Shown here: piece by piece, positions 9,421 through 19,203 of the stretch | Numbering within the stretch: position 1 is the first letter of the stretch | Layout of the letters: the number at the start of each line of letters is the position of its first letter | NCBI GenBank assembly: GCA_965205965.1 | Contig: CBDBHT010000007.1 | Span: 124,001 to 188,000, forward strand | Direction of reading: 5' to 3' | DNA from: Bin55 sp965205965 | Lineage (GTDB): Bacteria > Pseudomonadota > Gammaproteobacteria > Pseudomonadales > Azotimanducaceae | DNA length: 64,000 nt | The notes under the pieces: generated by a model | What the model saw: the letters and a program-made list of their open reading frames with translations, nothing else | What the model was told of the DNA's origin: nothing | Database searches by the model: none | Position numbers and translations under genes: made by a program

Positions 9421-9961
9421 AGGTTTCCTCCTGATCTATTTGGTTAATATGATATGTTGATAGTTACAATGGCCGTTCGATGGAGATACTATGTTACAGA
9501 TGATCCAACAACGGCTATACCGCTCAAGAAATCAGCGGAATAGGTTCCCTCCATTTTGAATGAAAATGATGAATAGGAAATAGAGGCGGAGGTGCTTCCA
9601 AGGCTCTCCGAAATTAGTGCCCCGGTCAGATTTATGTTCCTCCCGGGTTTTAGGTGTGTATCTCAACGGGAGAGTGTTCCAAGTGTCATGCATACAAAAA
9701 TGACGCTTCTTCTCTTCAATGTTCATTATACTGTCGTGCCAGATGTACACAGTTTAGATGTTGAGAATGGATTAGACCAAGACATACGATTGAGTAGGAA
9801 TAAGCAATCGTATTCCGTATGCAAAAGACAGCCAACCACGGAGAGGGAGCAAAATCGTCGTCGTACTCGATATCCTAGCACCCTCACCGAAAATCCCTGA
9901 CAAAGGGTTCTTGAAAGAGACCTACCATACCCTGTCTTGTACCTTATATACCCTATAATTT
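9421..9961. other. Prepilin upstream region; no supported gene
   Basis: The first 60 bp contain the ribosome binding site AGGAGG and a GATCAGGAG leader like that upstream of base 133. Two frames of 72 and 102 codons in the rest have no recognisable domain and are not called. Confidence 0.4.
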
Positions 9962-9965
9962 CTAA

Positions 9966-10247
9966 CCCTTATTTCTCATAATGAATGGCTTTGATGCGAT
10001 TTATGTGTGTTTAAGTTGTTGATACAACGAAGCCGATTGGGCTTTGCCGGGGGGGAAGGGTATTGCGGCGGGGTGCGTCCGGGCCGGATGGAAGCGGGAC
10101 GCGGTCGGTGCTGAGCGCGATGCTTGCGGAAGAGGTGCGGATTTTTGGAATACGCCCCGGCCCGTTTCGCGGACTGCTGCAGATCCGCGCGAAAAGCAGC
10201 GCATCCTGTGAAAACGTCATTTTCGACTTGGTTATGAGAAATCCGGG
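9966..10247. mobile_element. MITE-D copy 1 (IS1380-derived)
   Basis: The 282-bp element starts CCCTTATTTCTCATAA and ends TTATGAGAAATCCGGG, an imperfect inverted repeat. CTAA is duplicated on both sides (9962-9965 and 10248-10251); 4-bp duplications are typical of IS1380. Its inside resembles the first 60 codons of the IS1380 transposase seen at 63748 with the rest deleted. Confidence 0.75.
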
Positions 10248-10262
10248 CTAACAACAGCTAAA

Positions 10263-10466
10263 ATGCAGATAAGCATTATAGGGAAATTTTTAACAGAATC
10301 TAGTACAAATTTGTCAGTATTTATCAGTAGAATTTGCAAAGAACGACACAGCAAAGCCGGCTTTCTAAAAGTTCAAGCTGCCGATCATGTCGACCATGCT
10401 ACGGTGAAGCAGTTTGGAGCAGACGCGATAAAGCGGCAGTTGTCGCTGTTCATGTGTTGCGGATAA
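10263..10466 (+). CDS. Small hypothetical ORF
   Basis: A 67-codon frame (MQISIIGKFLTESSTNLSVF...) follows MITE-D. There is no clear ribosome binding site and no family is recognised. The text ADHVDHATVKQFG may be a relic of a transposase. It is reported with low confidence. Confidence 0.15.
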   Translation: MQISIIGKFLTESSTNLSVFISRICKERHSKAGFLKVQAADHVDHATVKQFGADAIKRQLSLFMCCG

Positions 10467-10524
10467 ATGGCTATCAAGAAAGTTAGATCGAGTGAAACTT
10501 CAGTTCCCTACTTTAGTGGTTTGT

Positions 10525-10682
10525 CCGGCAGTCTGCGCCGTAGAAAAATCCCGATACATTTTTAGGATGAATAGTCCATAAACAATTCAGAACGGGAATG
10601 TTATACCTTATTAATACGTATTTCATAGGTTATCCTTCCTACCAAAGAGGGTTCCTACGTTTCTACGGCGCAGACTGCCGGG
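10525..10682. mobile_element. MITE-B copy 1
   Basis: The element begins CCGGCAGTCTGCGCCGTAG and ends CTACGGCGCAGACTGCCGG, a near-perfect terminal inverted repeat of about 22 bp, with an AT-rich 110-bp interior. Related copies lie at 22520-22664 and 33225-33378. Confidence 0.8.
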
Positions 10683-11268
10683 AGGCACCAACTTAATATC
10701 CTGTAAGATAAATGCTGTTCTGATGATCGCTACATTTATCATTACATTTTCAAAACTCGCAGTCATCATTAGGGTGTGGTTAGAAACGATCTTTGATCTG
10801 GAATGACTACTAAACTAACGACTTGCACTAAGTAGATCCAGAATAGCACACCGATGAACTGTTTGATGAAAGACCGGGTCATATAGCGCATGGTAGGATT
10901 GAACAGCGTAGAGCTGATCAAGGTCATACCAGTCCCGCTGAGAAACAATAAATGCGTTTTGGAAGATATCCGACACACAGGTTGTCCACCAGTCAGTGCT
11001 TCTTTTCTACCGCCAACTTTCAAGCACACAGTCATGCCAGCTGGAACAAGCTAATAGCGGTTCAAAGCACACCGAATGTAATAGGTAGCCATGCTGTGGC
11101 GGGAAATGGGAAACAGTTTTATCTGGTAACGTCAAGGTCATCGTTTCCAACAAGCAAGCCTTTGTATGGAGGGTATACCGATACTTTGTGTGCGTGAAGT
11201 TTCGGGTATACATAACTCATTAGCGATAATTATACGATCCCTAGTTAGTGTAACAATTACTTGCTGCA
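10683..11268. other. Upstream region of the ZIP gene; no supported gene
   Basis: A minus frame ending at 10769 contains a hydrophobic stretch (FIGVLFWIYLVQVVSLVVI) that could be a decayed membrane protein, but no start signal or family is recognisable. Confidence 0.3.
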
Positions 11269-12132
11269 ATGTTTAATGCCCAATCTCTGTTGATTCTACT
11301 GATATACAGCATCGCGCTTTTTGGCGTGGCCTATATGAGTGGACGATTGCCGACTCTCGGCAAGATGACGCATACGCGGACACAAATGATTATGAGTCTC
11401 GTGGCGGGTTTCATATTAGGGATCGCCATGTTCCATTTGCTTCCTCATAGTCTTGAGCGTATTCCTGGAGACGACGCTGTAGAAAAAGCCATGACGTGGA
11501 TGGTGCTCGGGATCGTCGTACTGGTTTTTTTTCTCCATATTTTCCACTTCCATCAGCACAATTTCAGCGAAGAAGAAAACGGTCTTTATGATCATCACGC
11601 GTACAAAAAAGGAGAGTTAAAATCGCAAAGTTTGATCGGAATTGTTTCAGGTTTAAGTGTGCACACTGTAACTGAAGGCATGGCTTTAGGTGTCAGCATT
11701 CAAGCAGGGTTGCTCTATGAGAGTGGCACTATGGTTGCAGGGCTTAGTGTTTTCTTGGCGATCCTATTGCACAAACCACTTGATGCCTATTCAATTATTG
11801 GAATGATGAATGCTGCTGGATACAGTCCACGCACTCGGCTTCTAACGAATATAGGCTTCGCTTTGCTCTGTCCATTGATTACGGTACTGACTTTCTGGTT
11901 TGTGGGGACATTCAATGCGTTGCAGCTAGAAGTATTAATTGGATATGCGTTGGCGTTCGCGGCGGGTGCCTTTCTTTGTATCTCCCTCAGCGATTTACTA
12001 CCGGAAATCCATTTCCATAGTCATGATCACGGTAAGCTTATATTCGCGCTTCTCGTGGGGATTGGACTTGCTTATGCACTATGGTTTATGGAATCCGGTG
12101 CCATGCATGGAATAGGAAGGGCGTCACACTAA
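11269..12132 (+). CDS. ZIP-family metal (zinc) transporter
   Basis: The 287-residue protein has about eight hydrophobic segments, the usual ZIP layout. A histidine-rich loop (HIFHFHQHNF) follows TM3. The conserved metal-binding helices are present as SVHTVTEGMALG (H and EG) and ILLHKPLDAYS (HKPLD). A second His cluster (HFHSHDHG) lies before TM8. The family moves Zn2+ or related divalent cations into the cytoplasm, although direction and metal cannot be read here. The start ATG at 11269 has only a weak ribosome binding site. The stop codon TAA abuts an IS5-type element, which therefore inserted exactly at the gene's end without changing the protein. Confidence 0.85.
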   Translation: MFNAQSLLILLIYSIALFGVAYMSGRLPTLGKMTHTRTQMIMSLVAGFILGIAMFHLLPHSLERIPGDDAVEKAMTWMVLGIVVLVFFLHIFHFHQHNFSEEENGLYDHHAYKKGELKSQSLIGIVSGLSVHTVTEGMALGVSIQAGLLYESGTMVAGLSVFLAILLHKPLDAYSIIGMMNAAGYSPRTRLLTNIGFALLCPLITVLTFWFVGTFNALQLEVLIGYALAFAAGAFLCISLSDLLPEIHFHSHDHGKLIFALLVGIGLAYALWFMESGAMHGIGRASH

Positions 12133-12366
12133 GGCGTGTTTACACTAAATTTCTGATCATTTCGCAAATCAGTACCAGATAGATGAACCCGGCGAACATG
12201 AGGTCGAGTTTGTCGTAACGCGTCCCCACGCAGCGATACCGCTTGAGCTTGCCGAACAGTCGCTCCACTTGGTTGCGGCGGGCATACAGCTTGCGGTCGA
12301 ACGACCATGGTTTCCGACGGGGCGTTCGGGGTGGGACCATGGGCGTGGCACCCAGTCCTTCCGATG

Positions 12367-12386
12367 CCCCCCCCCCCCCCCCCCCC
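12367..12386. repeat. Poly-C tract (C20)
   Basis: Removing all but three C restores a continuous transposase frame on the minus strand (DDQTRASEGLGATPMVPPRTPRRKPW), so the run is an in-place expansion of a GGG triplet in the coding strand. Confidence 0.9.
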
Positions 12387-12735
12387 GCGTTTGATCATCG
12401 TCCTCATTAGGCGGAGGGTCCATCATCAGATGCTTCCGGGGGGCTTCAGACCGCTCTTCTGGAGCAGCTGGCGACCTTCCGGAGCATCATGCCGATGTCC
12501 AGCAAACAGCGAGCGCTGAGAAACTCCATGCCCGACGATCGTCCAACGCCAGTAGATGAATCTTAGTCGTCAGCCCTCCGCGCGAGCGGCCGATACTTTG
12601 CGGACCGTTTTTTGAGACCACCTGTCGCCATCCGCATGCACCTGCACCGAGGTACTACCCAGCATCGCGATCTCGGTGCCCGAAGCTACCAGACCCCGAT
12701 CGCGCAAACGCTCGAGCACGGCCGGGCCGCCAATA

Positions 12736-12749
12736 CCCCCCCCCCCCCC
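12736..12749. repeat. Poly-C tract (C14)
   Basis: It lies in the same IS5-like transposase, between HRRV(L) and IGGPAVLERLRD. About 100 bp of the parental gene (compare 2520-2612) are missing at this point. Confidence 0.9.
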
Positions 12750-12807
12750 GCCCAGCACACCCGCCGATGACCCCATCGGACATTGCCGCGGGGCTTCGGA
12801 AACAGAT

Positions 12808-12915
12808 GACGACTGGTGCTTCTGTAAGTTGCATGACGACTGGTGCTTCGTGCAAATGGTGCTTCTGTAAGTTGCATGACGACTGGTGCTTCTGTAAGTT
12901 GCATGACGACCTCTT
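12808..12915. repeat. 27-bp tandem repeats over a transposase start
   Basis: The unit with GACTGGTGCTTCTGTAAGTT occurs three times, with a partial unit between. On the minus strand each unit contains ATGCAACTTACAGAAGC, the start region of the IS5-like transposase. Confidence 0.8.
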
Positions 12916-12971
12916 GTCGAGTGCACCAGATCCCAAAGAACCATACAACAACATAGTGTCAATACGCCCTA

Positions 12972-14128
12972 GTAGTCTAACCAGTTTTAATTTTCGGGTA
13001 TAGATGCTTCAGTTTGGTGCGCGCGTCGTCGACGCTGAGCTGCCAGTCGACCCCGGTCTGTTCGCGATTGCGCTCCTTGGCCCAGGCCGCCGTTTCCGAC
13101 GTGACCAAAGCCCTGCTCTCGATCCGGCGATCTAGGCACTGGCGGTGCAACGCACTGAACTCCAGTTCCGCAACGTTCAGCCAGCTCCCGTGTTTCGGCG
13201 TGTGCACCAAGTGGATGCGGTCGTTCAACCGACTGGCTTCGGCCGCCGGGAACGCGGCAGATTCGCCAGTGCGCGCACTTGCTCCGCCCAATCCAACGTC
13301 GTGCGCCGTTTGGTGACAGCCACTGTCCGCCAGCCGGACAGCGGCTCGCCGAACATCCACACCGTGCATGCTCCCCGGCGGAGGTAGTGGGCGTCGTACT
13401 TCTCCGGCGACCCGGGGCGTACTGGCAACTTCTCGCGGACTTCCGCCACGAGCTGCTTGCTCATCTCGTCCATGCACACCACCGGATGCCGCGGGTCGTA
13501 CGGCCGCCGGTATACCTTGAGCACCCGCTCCATGCCGGCCACGAAATGGTGGCTTTGTTTCTTCGGGATACACCACATTTCCCGCCGCCATGGTTTCCAT
13601 TCGTTTTTTTTAACGCCTGCCGCACGGTCTCCTCGCAAATCGTTTCGACCACTTCAAGCCGCACCAGCTCTTCCGCCAGCATCTTCACGGCCCACCGAAC
13701 GCGGCCTTCCGGTGGAACCGAACAGGCCACCTGAACCAGACACGCTTCCTTCTCCCCGTCCAACTTCTTCGGCACCGGAGGCAACGGCCGAGGTCTACGC
13801 TCCAGAGCCTTCATCGGACCCTGCTCCACCGCACGCCAACGCACGTGCTGGCAGGTCCGCTCCGTCACCCCCACAGCGCATCCACCACCTGCCCGTCTGT
13901 CAGGGCCGGGCCAGCGACCCCCTGATCCACGGCCAGCAGAATCCGTGCACGCTGCAGCTTCGTCGCCGACACCGCACGACGCGTGCTCGACTTCAGCACC
14001 GCTTCCAACTCATCCCGCTCATCCTGCGCTAACTCCACCATGTATTGCTTCGGCATCTGATCCTTCTGATCCCAGAACCCCTTCCAGTCCACTATTATAA
14101 ACACGTATTGTTAGAACGGGCAGCCTAC
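12972..14128 (-). mobile_element. IS630-family copy 2
   Basis: TA flanks at 12970-12971 and 14129-14130. The ends match those of copy 1. It sits in the TA next to the end of IS5 copy 2, and its other side touches MITE-D copy 2. Confidence 0.85.
12977..14056 (-). pseudogene. IS630 transposase copy 2, frameshift plus 75-bp deletion
   Basis: The start MPKQYMVELAQDERDEL lies near 14056. An extra T near 13872 (DALWG instead of DALGV) shifts the frame. The A8 frameshift site is kept (13601-13608). A 75-bp in-frame deletion between two GCCGCGTT repeats (seen intact at 8445-8527 in copy 1) removes the LVCDNLNTH block with a catalytic aspartate. The C-terminus to KIKTG is intact. Confidence 0.8.
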
Positions 14129-14131
14129 TAG

Positions 14132-14447
14132 CCCTTATTTCTTATAATGGATGGCTTGGGTGCGATGTATGTGCGTGTAAGTTGTGGATACCACGAAGTT
14201 GGTTGGGCTTTGTCGGGGGGAAGGGGATGGTAGCGGGGTGCGTTCGGACGGATGGGTGCGTTGGATGGCGAAAGGGGTGCGTTCGGGTCGGACGGAAGCG
14301 GGGCGCGTTCGGTGCTGAGTGCGATGCTGGCGGAAGCGGTGCGGACGTGTAGCATGCGCCTGGGCCCGTTTTGCGGACCGCCACGACCGGCGTGCAAAGC
14401 GGCGCATCCCGTGCAAGATGCTGTTGTCGACTGGATGATGAGCCATG
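14132..14447. mobile_element. MITE-D copy 2 (IS1380-derived)
   Basis: It begins CCCTTATTTCTTATAATGG directly after CTAG (14128-14131) and resembles the IS1380 N-terminal coding region (compare MAKGVR...AEQV at 63748). The right side is cut by IS256 copy C at 14448, so a matching duplication cannot be seen. Confidence 0.6.
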
Positions 14448-14651
14448 GGTTGTGTATAAATTTAGGCTCTTATGTATCTACTTGTGTATAGTTTGCCAAA
14501 TGAGGTGAAAGGAAGTCCGCCCCCGTCGATTTTTCAGGCTTGAATTCCGATCTCATCAACCAAGCGCATGTAGTGGTCCAGGTAGCGTGTAGAGACGCCG
14601 CGGTGGTGATGGTTCAGCCATCGCTTCATGGTCATATGACGCTGGTTGAAC

Positions 14652-16358
14652 CAGCAATTCCCGCTTCCTGTGGAAAAGCAGTGCCTGCAAGTTTTGAGTG
14701 GCTTCCCCTGGATGTTTTCCATCCGTTGGGATCGTTTCGGGCCCTTGTTCAGCCTGACCCAGCTACGTTTTGGCGGCGTTGGGCCGCGGGGGTTTGTGCG
14801 GACCAAGGCATGCCCGGTTCGCATGTCGACGGATCTCGGAGGGATGCCCACGATCAGGAGGCGCAGGGCGCGTTGCACTATGGCGGACGGGAACCAGGAT
14901 CGGGTCGTCCGGAACCGCGGTCGGGTTCTGCACCAGCGAGGGCTTCGTACAACTGTTCCCAGCTGTGGAGGATCAGGAGCCAGATCGCACCGCGCATCTT
15001 TTCCCGCAGGGATGCGTAACTGCTCTGCCGACGTTGGGCGGCTTGGAAGCGCGGGCAACACAACTGCTGGATCTGGTCCACCAGAAACGCCAGCATCATC
15101 AGGGTCGCCAGCGTATTCGCAAGGTACCGGCGACCGTGACCGTAGTTGTGTTCCAGACCGTACCCCTGGTTTTTCAGCGTGTTGAAGGTCTCGTTTTCGA
15201 TCTTCCAGCGACTGCGCACCATCCGTGCGGTCGCCGGTGCCTCAGCTCGGGTCACCGGCAGATCCGTGATCCAGGTCCATTGGCGTTCGGGGTTCTTGAC
15301 CCGCTTCGGGGTGCGTTCCCGGCACTGCAGCACCGTCACCCGACGGTCGGACCGGGACGCACTGAGCGGGATGTCTTCTACTACCCGCAGCCGGCGGTCC
15401 ACGGCGCGCCCCTCCTCGCTCGGGTCCGCAAACCAATCCGCCGAAGTGCCCTCCAGATGCTGGAACAGCATCGCATGGTCGTTCTCCCGCGCACCGATCA
15501 GGTACCGCAAGTTCAGACGCTCCAGCAGATCCAGATGCGGTCCGTTGGAGGCTAGGCCGTCCTCCAGCACGGATCACTTGCAAATGCGGATGCTCCCGCC
15601 GCAACGCTTCCAGAAACCGCTTCGAGGCATTGCGCTCGCAATCGTTCCTCGCCTGACCGTCCTGCCGGACGATCGGTTCCGGTGCCAGCGGGATCACGCC
15701 CCGGCAGTCCGGATGCACGATCGCACCGGCCAGCATCTGATGGTGATAGGTGACCGTGCCGTTGCGGTGACGCCGCTCGCAGCAGTACTTGCAGCGCACG
15801 GGCTCCCGATGCAAAAAAAGCCCGTGCCGTCCAGCGACAACAGATAGTGGTGGCTGTACACCGCATACGGCTTTAGCATCTTGCCTCGCTGCAGTTCGCG
15901 GAACAGCCGCCGGAAGACCGGGCGCAAGGCACGCGCCGGAACCCGGTCCAGACGCGTCCGCATCAGCGTGTCGCACGGCACCCGATCCACCCTGGTACAG
16001 TGCCGCCGCAGATTACCCCGAACCCGCCCATCCAACCGCACCTCGCGGTCAAACTGCAGCAACGACGGGGACTTCAGACCGAACATCGCCAAAGCCGACA
16101 TCAGACAGTCGACCAGACGATAGGCGCGGACCGACGTCCCGTCTTCCATCCGTTCAAAACACTGCCGACTCAACGCCAACAATCCTGAAGCATTCAATCG
16201 CTTGCGCATCGCTTGTCGAGGCATCCTTTCCTCCATGGTCGGGTCGCAAACGGCTATCATAAACCATCGCTCCAGGACCACCAAAGTCTGCGAAAAATGA
16301 CCAGACGCAGACGCTCAACCCCCCGCCAACTCCACCTTTTCACAGGAAGCGGGAGTTG
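14652..16358 (-). mobile_element. ISN-b copy 1
   Basis: The ends CAGCAATTCCCGCTTCCTG and the complement CACAGGAAGCGGGAGTTG bracket a minus-strand transposase. It is the cargo of the fold-back composite. Confidence 0.75.
14878..16224 (-). pseudogene. ISN-b (ISNCY-type) transposase, frameshifted
   Basis: The frame starts at ATG 16224 after AGGAAAGG (MPRQAMRKRLNASGL). It covers VDCLMSALAMFGLKSPSLLQF, LLSLDGTGFF (first Asp), LEDGLASNGPHL (second Asp), and RWKIENETFNTLKNQG (Glu), ending DPGSRPP at 14878. Single-base changes near 15815 and 15570 split it into three frames. A near-identical copy is at 31653-32992. Confidence 0.75.
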
Positions 16359-16708
16359 GAATCTCAACACTGTTAACCAGTGCCATATGTGACCATGAAG
16401 CGATGGCTGAACCATCACCACCGCGGTGTCTCTACACGCCACCTGGACCACTACATGCGCTGGTTGATGAGATCGGAATTCAAGCCTGAAAAATCGATGG
16501 AGGCAGACTTCCTTTCACCTCATTTGGCAAACTATACACAAGTAGATACATAAGAGCCTAAATTTATCTGCAAAAACGAAAAACGAGCTGTAACGACAGA
16601 CGGATGGTTAGAATCTGATGTTTCATCGGGAATGTGGAGATGCCTGGACGCGGAACCGCGTCCAGGCACGAATCATTCATTACACAATTTATGACAAAGG
16701 AGCAAAAA

Positions 16709-17929
16709 ATGATTCGGGAAGATTATACGCACAATGACACGAAGAAGTCGGCATGTCATCATCTGGCGGACGATGAGGACTTTGTGAGGCGGCTGGTGCA
16801 AGAGACGCTCAACGAGGTGCTGGAGAGTGAGATGACGGAGTTTCTGGGAGCGGGCAAGAGCGAGCGGACGAAGACGCGTCAGGGCTACCGTTCTGGCTAC
16901 TACCGGCGCGATCTGACGATGAAGGTGGGCGAGATCGAGCTGAGGGTTCCGCAGGAACGCAGCGGCCAGTTCAGCACGCGGGTGTTCGAGCGCTATCAGC
17001 GTTCGGAGAAGGCCCTGGTGGCGGTGCTGTCGGAGATGTATGTGCAGGGGGTCTCGACGCGTCGGGTGAGCCGACTGGCGGAAGATCTGTGCGGTCACGA
17101 GTTTTCACCGGCGACGATCTCGGCCATGGTGTCGAAGCTGGACGCGTCGCTGAAGACGTTTGCGGAACGTCGGCTGGAGGAGGCGTATCCGTATGTGCTG
17201 CTGGATGCCCGGTATGAGAAGGTGAGAGAGGAGGGCTCGGTGCGTTCCCGGGCGGTGCAGATTGCCATCGGGATTGACGGCGAGGGTCGGCGTCAGGTGC
17301 TGGCGGCGGAGGTGGCGAACCGGGAAAGCGAGGTGTCGTGGACGGAATTCCTGTCGCATCTGAAGGAACGTGGCCTGCGGGGAGTCGAGTATGTGGTCTC
17401 GGACAGTCATGAGGGATTAAAGCATGCGATCTCGAAAGTGCTGCCGACCGCGCTGTGGCAACGGTGCTGCGTCCATTTTCTGCGCAATGCCAGGGACAAG
17501 CTGTCCCGGAGTGCTGATCCCGCGTGTCTGGAGGGTTTGAAACGGTTGTGGGGCTGTGAGCATGTCGGGGAGGCTCGTGAGGCACTGGGTGCCTGGGTAG
17601 CCCGTTGGGGCGATGAGAAAGGGTTGGGCAGGCTAGTGGAATGGGTCGAGGATCATGTCGAGGAGACGCTGACGGTGTATCGGCTGCCCAGGGAACATCG
17701 CCTGCGGATGAAGTCCACGAACATGCTGGAGCGGTACAACGAGGAGCTCCGCCGGCGAACGCGTGTCGTCAGGATCTTTCCGAACGCGGAGTCCTGTCTG
17801 CATCTGATCTTGGCACTTGCGGCGGAGACCCATGAGCGGTGGCTGACGGGGCAGCGTTATCTATATGACCGGATCGGCGTGGTTCGCGCACCCGAACCGG
17901 AATCCGAGACATGGCAGGAGGCGGCATGA
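16709..17929 (+). CDS. IS256-family (Mutator) transposase, intact
   Basis: This is the only IS256 transposase here without a frame break: 406 residues, the usual length. The start ATG at 16709 is chosen because AAGGAG lies just before it; the longer frame from 16634 runs through the terminal region. DDE residues: D in LLDARYEKV, D in VVSDSHEGLK, and E in ERYNEELRRRTRVVRIF. A Cys/His pair (WQRCCVHFLRN) precedes the insertion domain as usual. A 36-nt terminator-like palindrome follows. Its own left terminal repeat has been interrupted by the composite element, so it may act on other copies but not move itself. Confidence 0.9.
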   Translation: MIREDYTHNDTKKSACHHLADDEDFVRRLVQETLNEVLESEMTEFLGAGKSERTKTRQGYRSGYYRRDLTMKVGEIELRVPQERSGQFSTRVFERYQRSEKALVAVLSEMYVQGVSTRRVSRLAEDLCGHEFSPATISAMVSKLDASLKTFAERRLEEAYPYVLLDARYEKVREEGSVRSRAVQIAIGIDGEGRRQVLAAEVANRESEVSWTEFLSHLKERGLRGVEYVVSDSHEGLKHAISKVLPTALWQRCCVHFLRNARDKLSRSADPACLEGLKRLWGCEHVGEAREALGAWVARWGDEKGLGRLVEWVEDHVEETLTVYRLPREHRLRMKSTNMLERYNEELRRRTRVVRIFPNAESCLHLILALAAETHERWLTGQRYLYDRIGVVRAPEPESETWQEAA

Positions 17930-17950
17930 AACACCCGAAAATTTCGCGCC

Positions 17951-17986
17951 GAGTGGAGACCCGCCCATATGGGCGGGTCTCCACTC
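17951..17986. terminator. 36-nt perfect palindrome after IS256 transposase (copy C)
   Basis: GAGTGGAGACCCGCCCAT followed by its exact reverse complement, 22 bp past the stop codon. It probably isolates the transposase transcript or shields against transcription from outside. Confidence 0.6.
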
Positions 17987-18056
17987 CCACTGGAAATTGC
18001 AGAAAATTCTTGACACAACTGGGTTCTGTGCGGATCTTCGTTGGGAGGGCAGCGAT

Positions 18057-19195
18057 CATGAGACGTTTCGAGCATGCCTTGCGGTTGGACGAGACGCCGA
18101 TCGGTGAGATCAGGATGAACGTGAAATCACGGGATGACATTCCGGCGTTGCTGTTGGGATTGCAGCATCTGTACGTGTCGTGTCGGGAGGAATGTGAAGC
18201 GTTACTGGGTTGCCATGTGACAGCGGATCGGGATCCGGAGAACGGTCGGCCGGGGATGACCCGCTCTGGCGGGTTCTGGTGATGGCGGTTTCGGTCTGTT
18301 GCGGATCGCATGGGGTGTCGGGATGGCGGCAGGGGCAGTACTGGCGGAGCCAGGTTCGGCAGGGCTATCAACGGGTGAGCCGCGCGCGGTTGTGGTGCCG
18401 ACGCCCGAAGGCGGTGGCGGCGTGGTTGACCCTGTGCGGCGATCTGACGGGGCGTCTGGGCGACACGCTGGAGGATCTGGAAGGATTGCCGGAGGGCTCG
18501 GTGTCGTCGGCGCAGCTGTCGCGATGGCACTGGTTTCACGCCTGCTCGGTGCGTTTGCAGGATCAGATCCGCCGTCGCGTGCTGGAAGGGGGAACGATCC
18601 CGCACGAGGAGAAACTGTTCTCGCTGTTCGAGTCGCATACGCGCTGGATCATGAAGGGCAAGGCCGGCCGGTGGAGCTGGGGGTTCCCTGACGGTGCTGG
18701 AAGATCAACATCAGTTCATCCTGGGTTGGCACTTGCAGTGGCATGGCGGCGATGTGGACGGTGGCTGGTTCCGCTGGTGGCGGCATGCCAGGCACAGTAT
18801 CCGGAGTTGCGCGGATGCAGTTTCGACCGGGGGTTCCACAGCCCCGCCAACCAACAGCAACTGGCCGCGGTGCTGGAGCACGTCGCGTTGCCCGCGAAGG
18901 GGCGAGGCACGGAGGCCAGTCGTGCCCGGGAAGGTAAAGCATCGTTCGTGGCGCGACGCCGGCGGCATCCGGGCGTGGAATCGGCGATCCATGCGTTGGA
19001 AAGTCATGGCTTGGACCGGGTGCGCACGCATGGCCGGGAAGGCTTCGAACGCACCGTGGGTATCTCGATCCTCGCAGCCAACCTGCACACCGACTCGGAC
19101 GCTTGCTGCAGCAACGGGCGGAGCGGCGGTCCCATCGCACGCACCACCCTATCGTTTGGCGGCCTAGCCGTCCCCATCCTCAATATCCATCCTTC
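18057..19195 (+). pseudogene. IS1202-like transposase, degenerate
   Basis: The start MRRFEHALRLDETPIGEIRM at 18057 is followed by RDDIPALLLGLQHLYV and GRPGMT, as in IS1202-type proteins. After frameshifts come IPHEEKLFSLFESHTRWIMKGKAGR, then LRGCSFDRGFHSPANQQQL and RRHPGVESAIHALESHGLDRV. The last block ends at AANLHT. At least two frameshifts (about 18275 and 18680) make it inactive. IS256-D begins just downstream at 19204. Confidence 0.7.
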
Positions 19196-19203
19196 CCGCC
19201 CCG

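Larger units (their letters stand above)
12133..12970 (-). pseudogene. IS5-family (IS1031-like) element, copy 2, degenerate
   Basis: Ends read GGCGTGTTTACACTA at 12133 and the complement of TAGTGTCAATACGCC at 12968. On the minus strand the transposase starts as MQLTEAPVVMQLTEAP (tandemly duplicated start region) and goes through FPKPRGN, LRDRGLVASGTEIAML and RKVSAARAEGL. The C-terminal part (WSFDRKLYARRNQVERLFGKL, then RYDKLDLMFAGFIYLVLICEMI) is well kept. Two poly-G runs and several deletions make it non-functional. Confidence 0.75.
14465..16558. mobile_element. Fold-back composite: inverted IS1595 ends around ISN-b
   Basis: Both outer arms (14465-14651 and about 16359-16558) are inverted, roughly 95% identical copies of the 3' end of the IS1595 element (compare 23959-24145), each ending in GGCTCTTATGTATCTACTTG. 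They enclose a complete ISN-b. TAAATTTA is duplicated at 14457-14464 and 16559-16566, so the whole 2094-bp unit moved at once into IS256-C. The arms carry only the transposase C-terminal region, so mobility must have come from an IS1595 elsewhere. Confidence 0.85.
14448..18020 (+). mobile_element. IS256-family copy C, interrupted at its left end
   Basis: The left end GGTTGTGTATAAATTTA lies at 14448-14464 and the right end ACACAACT at 18020. Between them a 2.1-kb composite element (14465-16558) inserted into the terminal repeat. The flanks outside do not repeat each other, so the copy has probably been rearranged since insertion. Confidence 0.8.

Noticed and set aside
15146..15847. 233-codon plus frame opposite ISN-b copy 1
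   Set aside because: Same shadow as above in the other copy.
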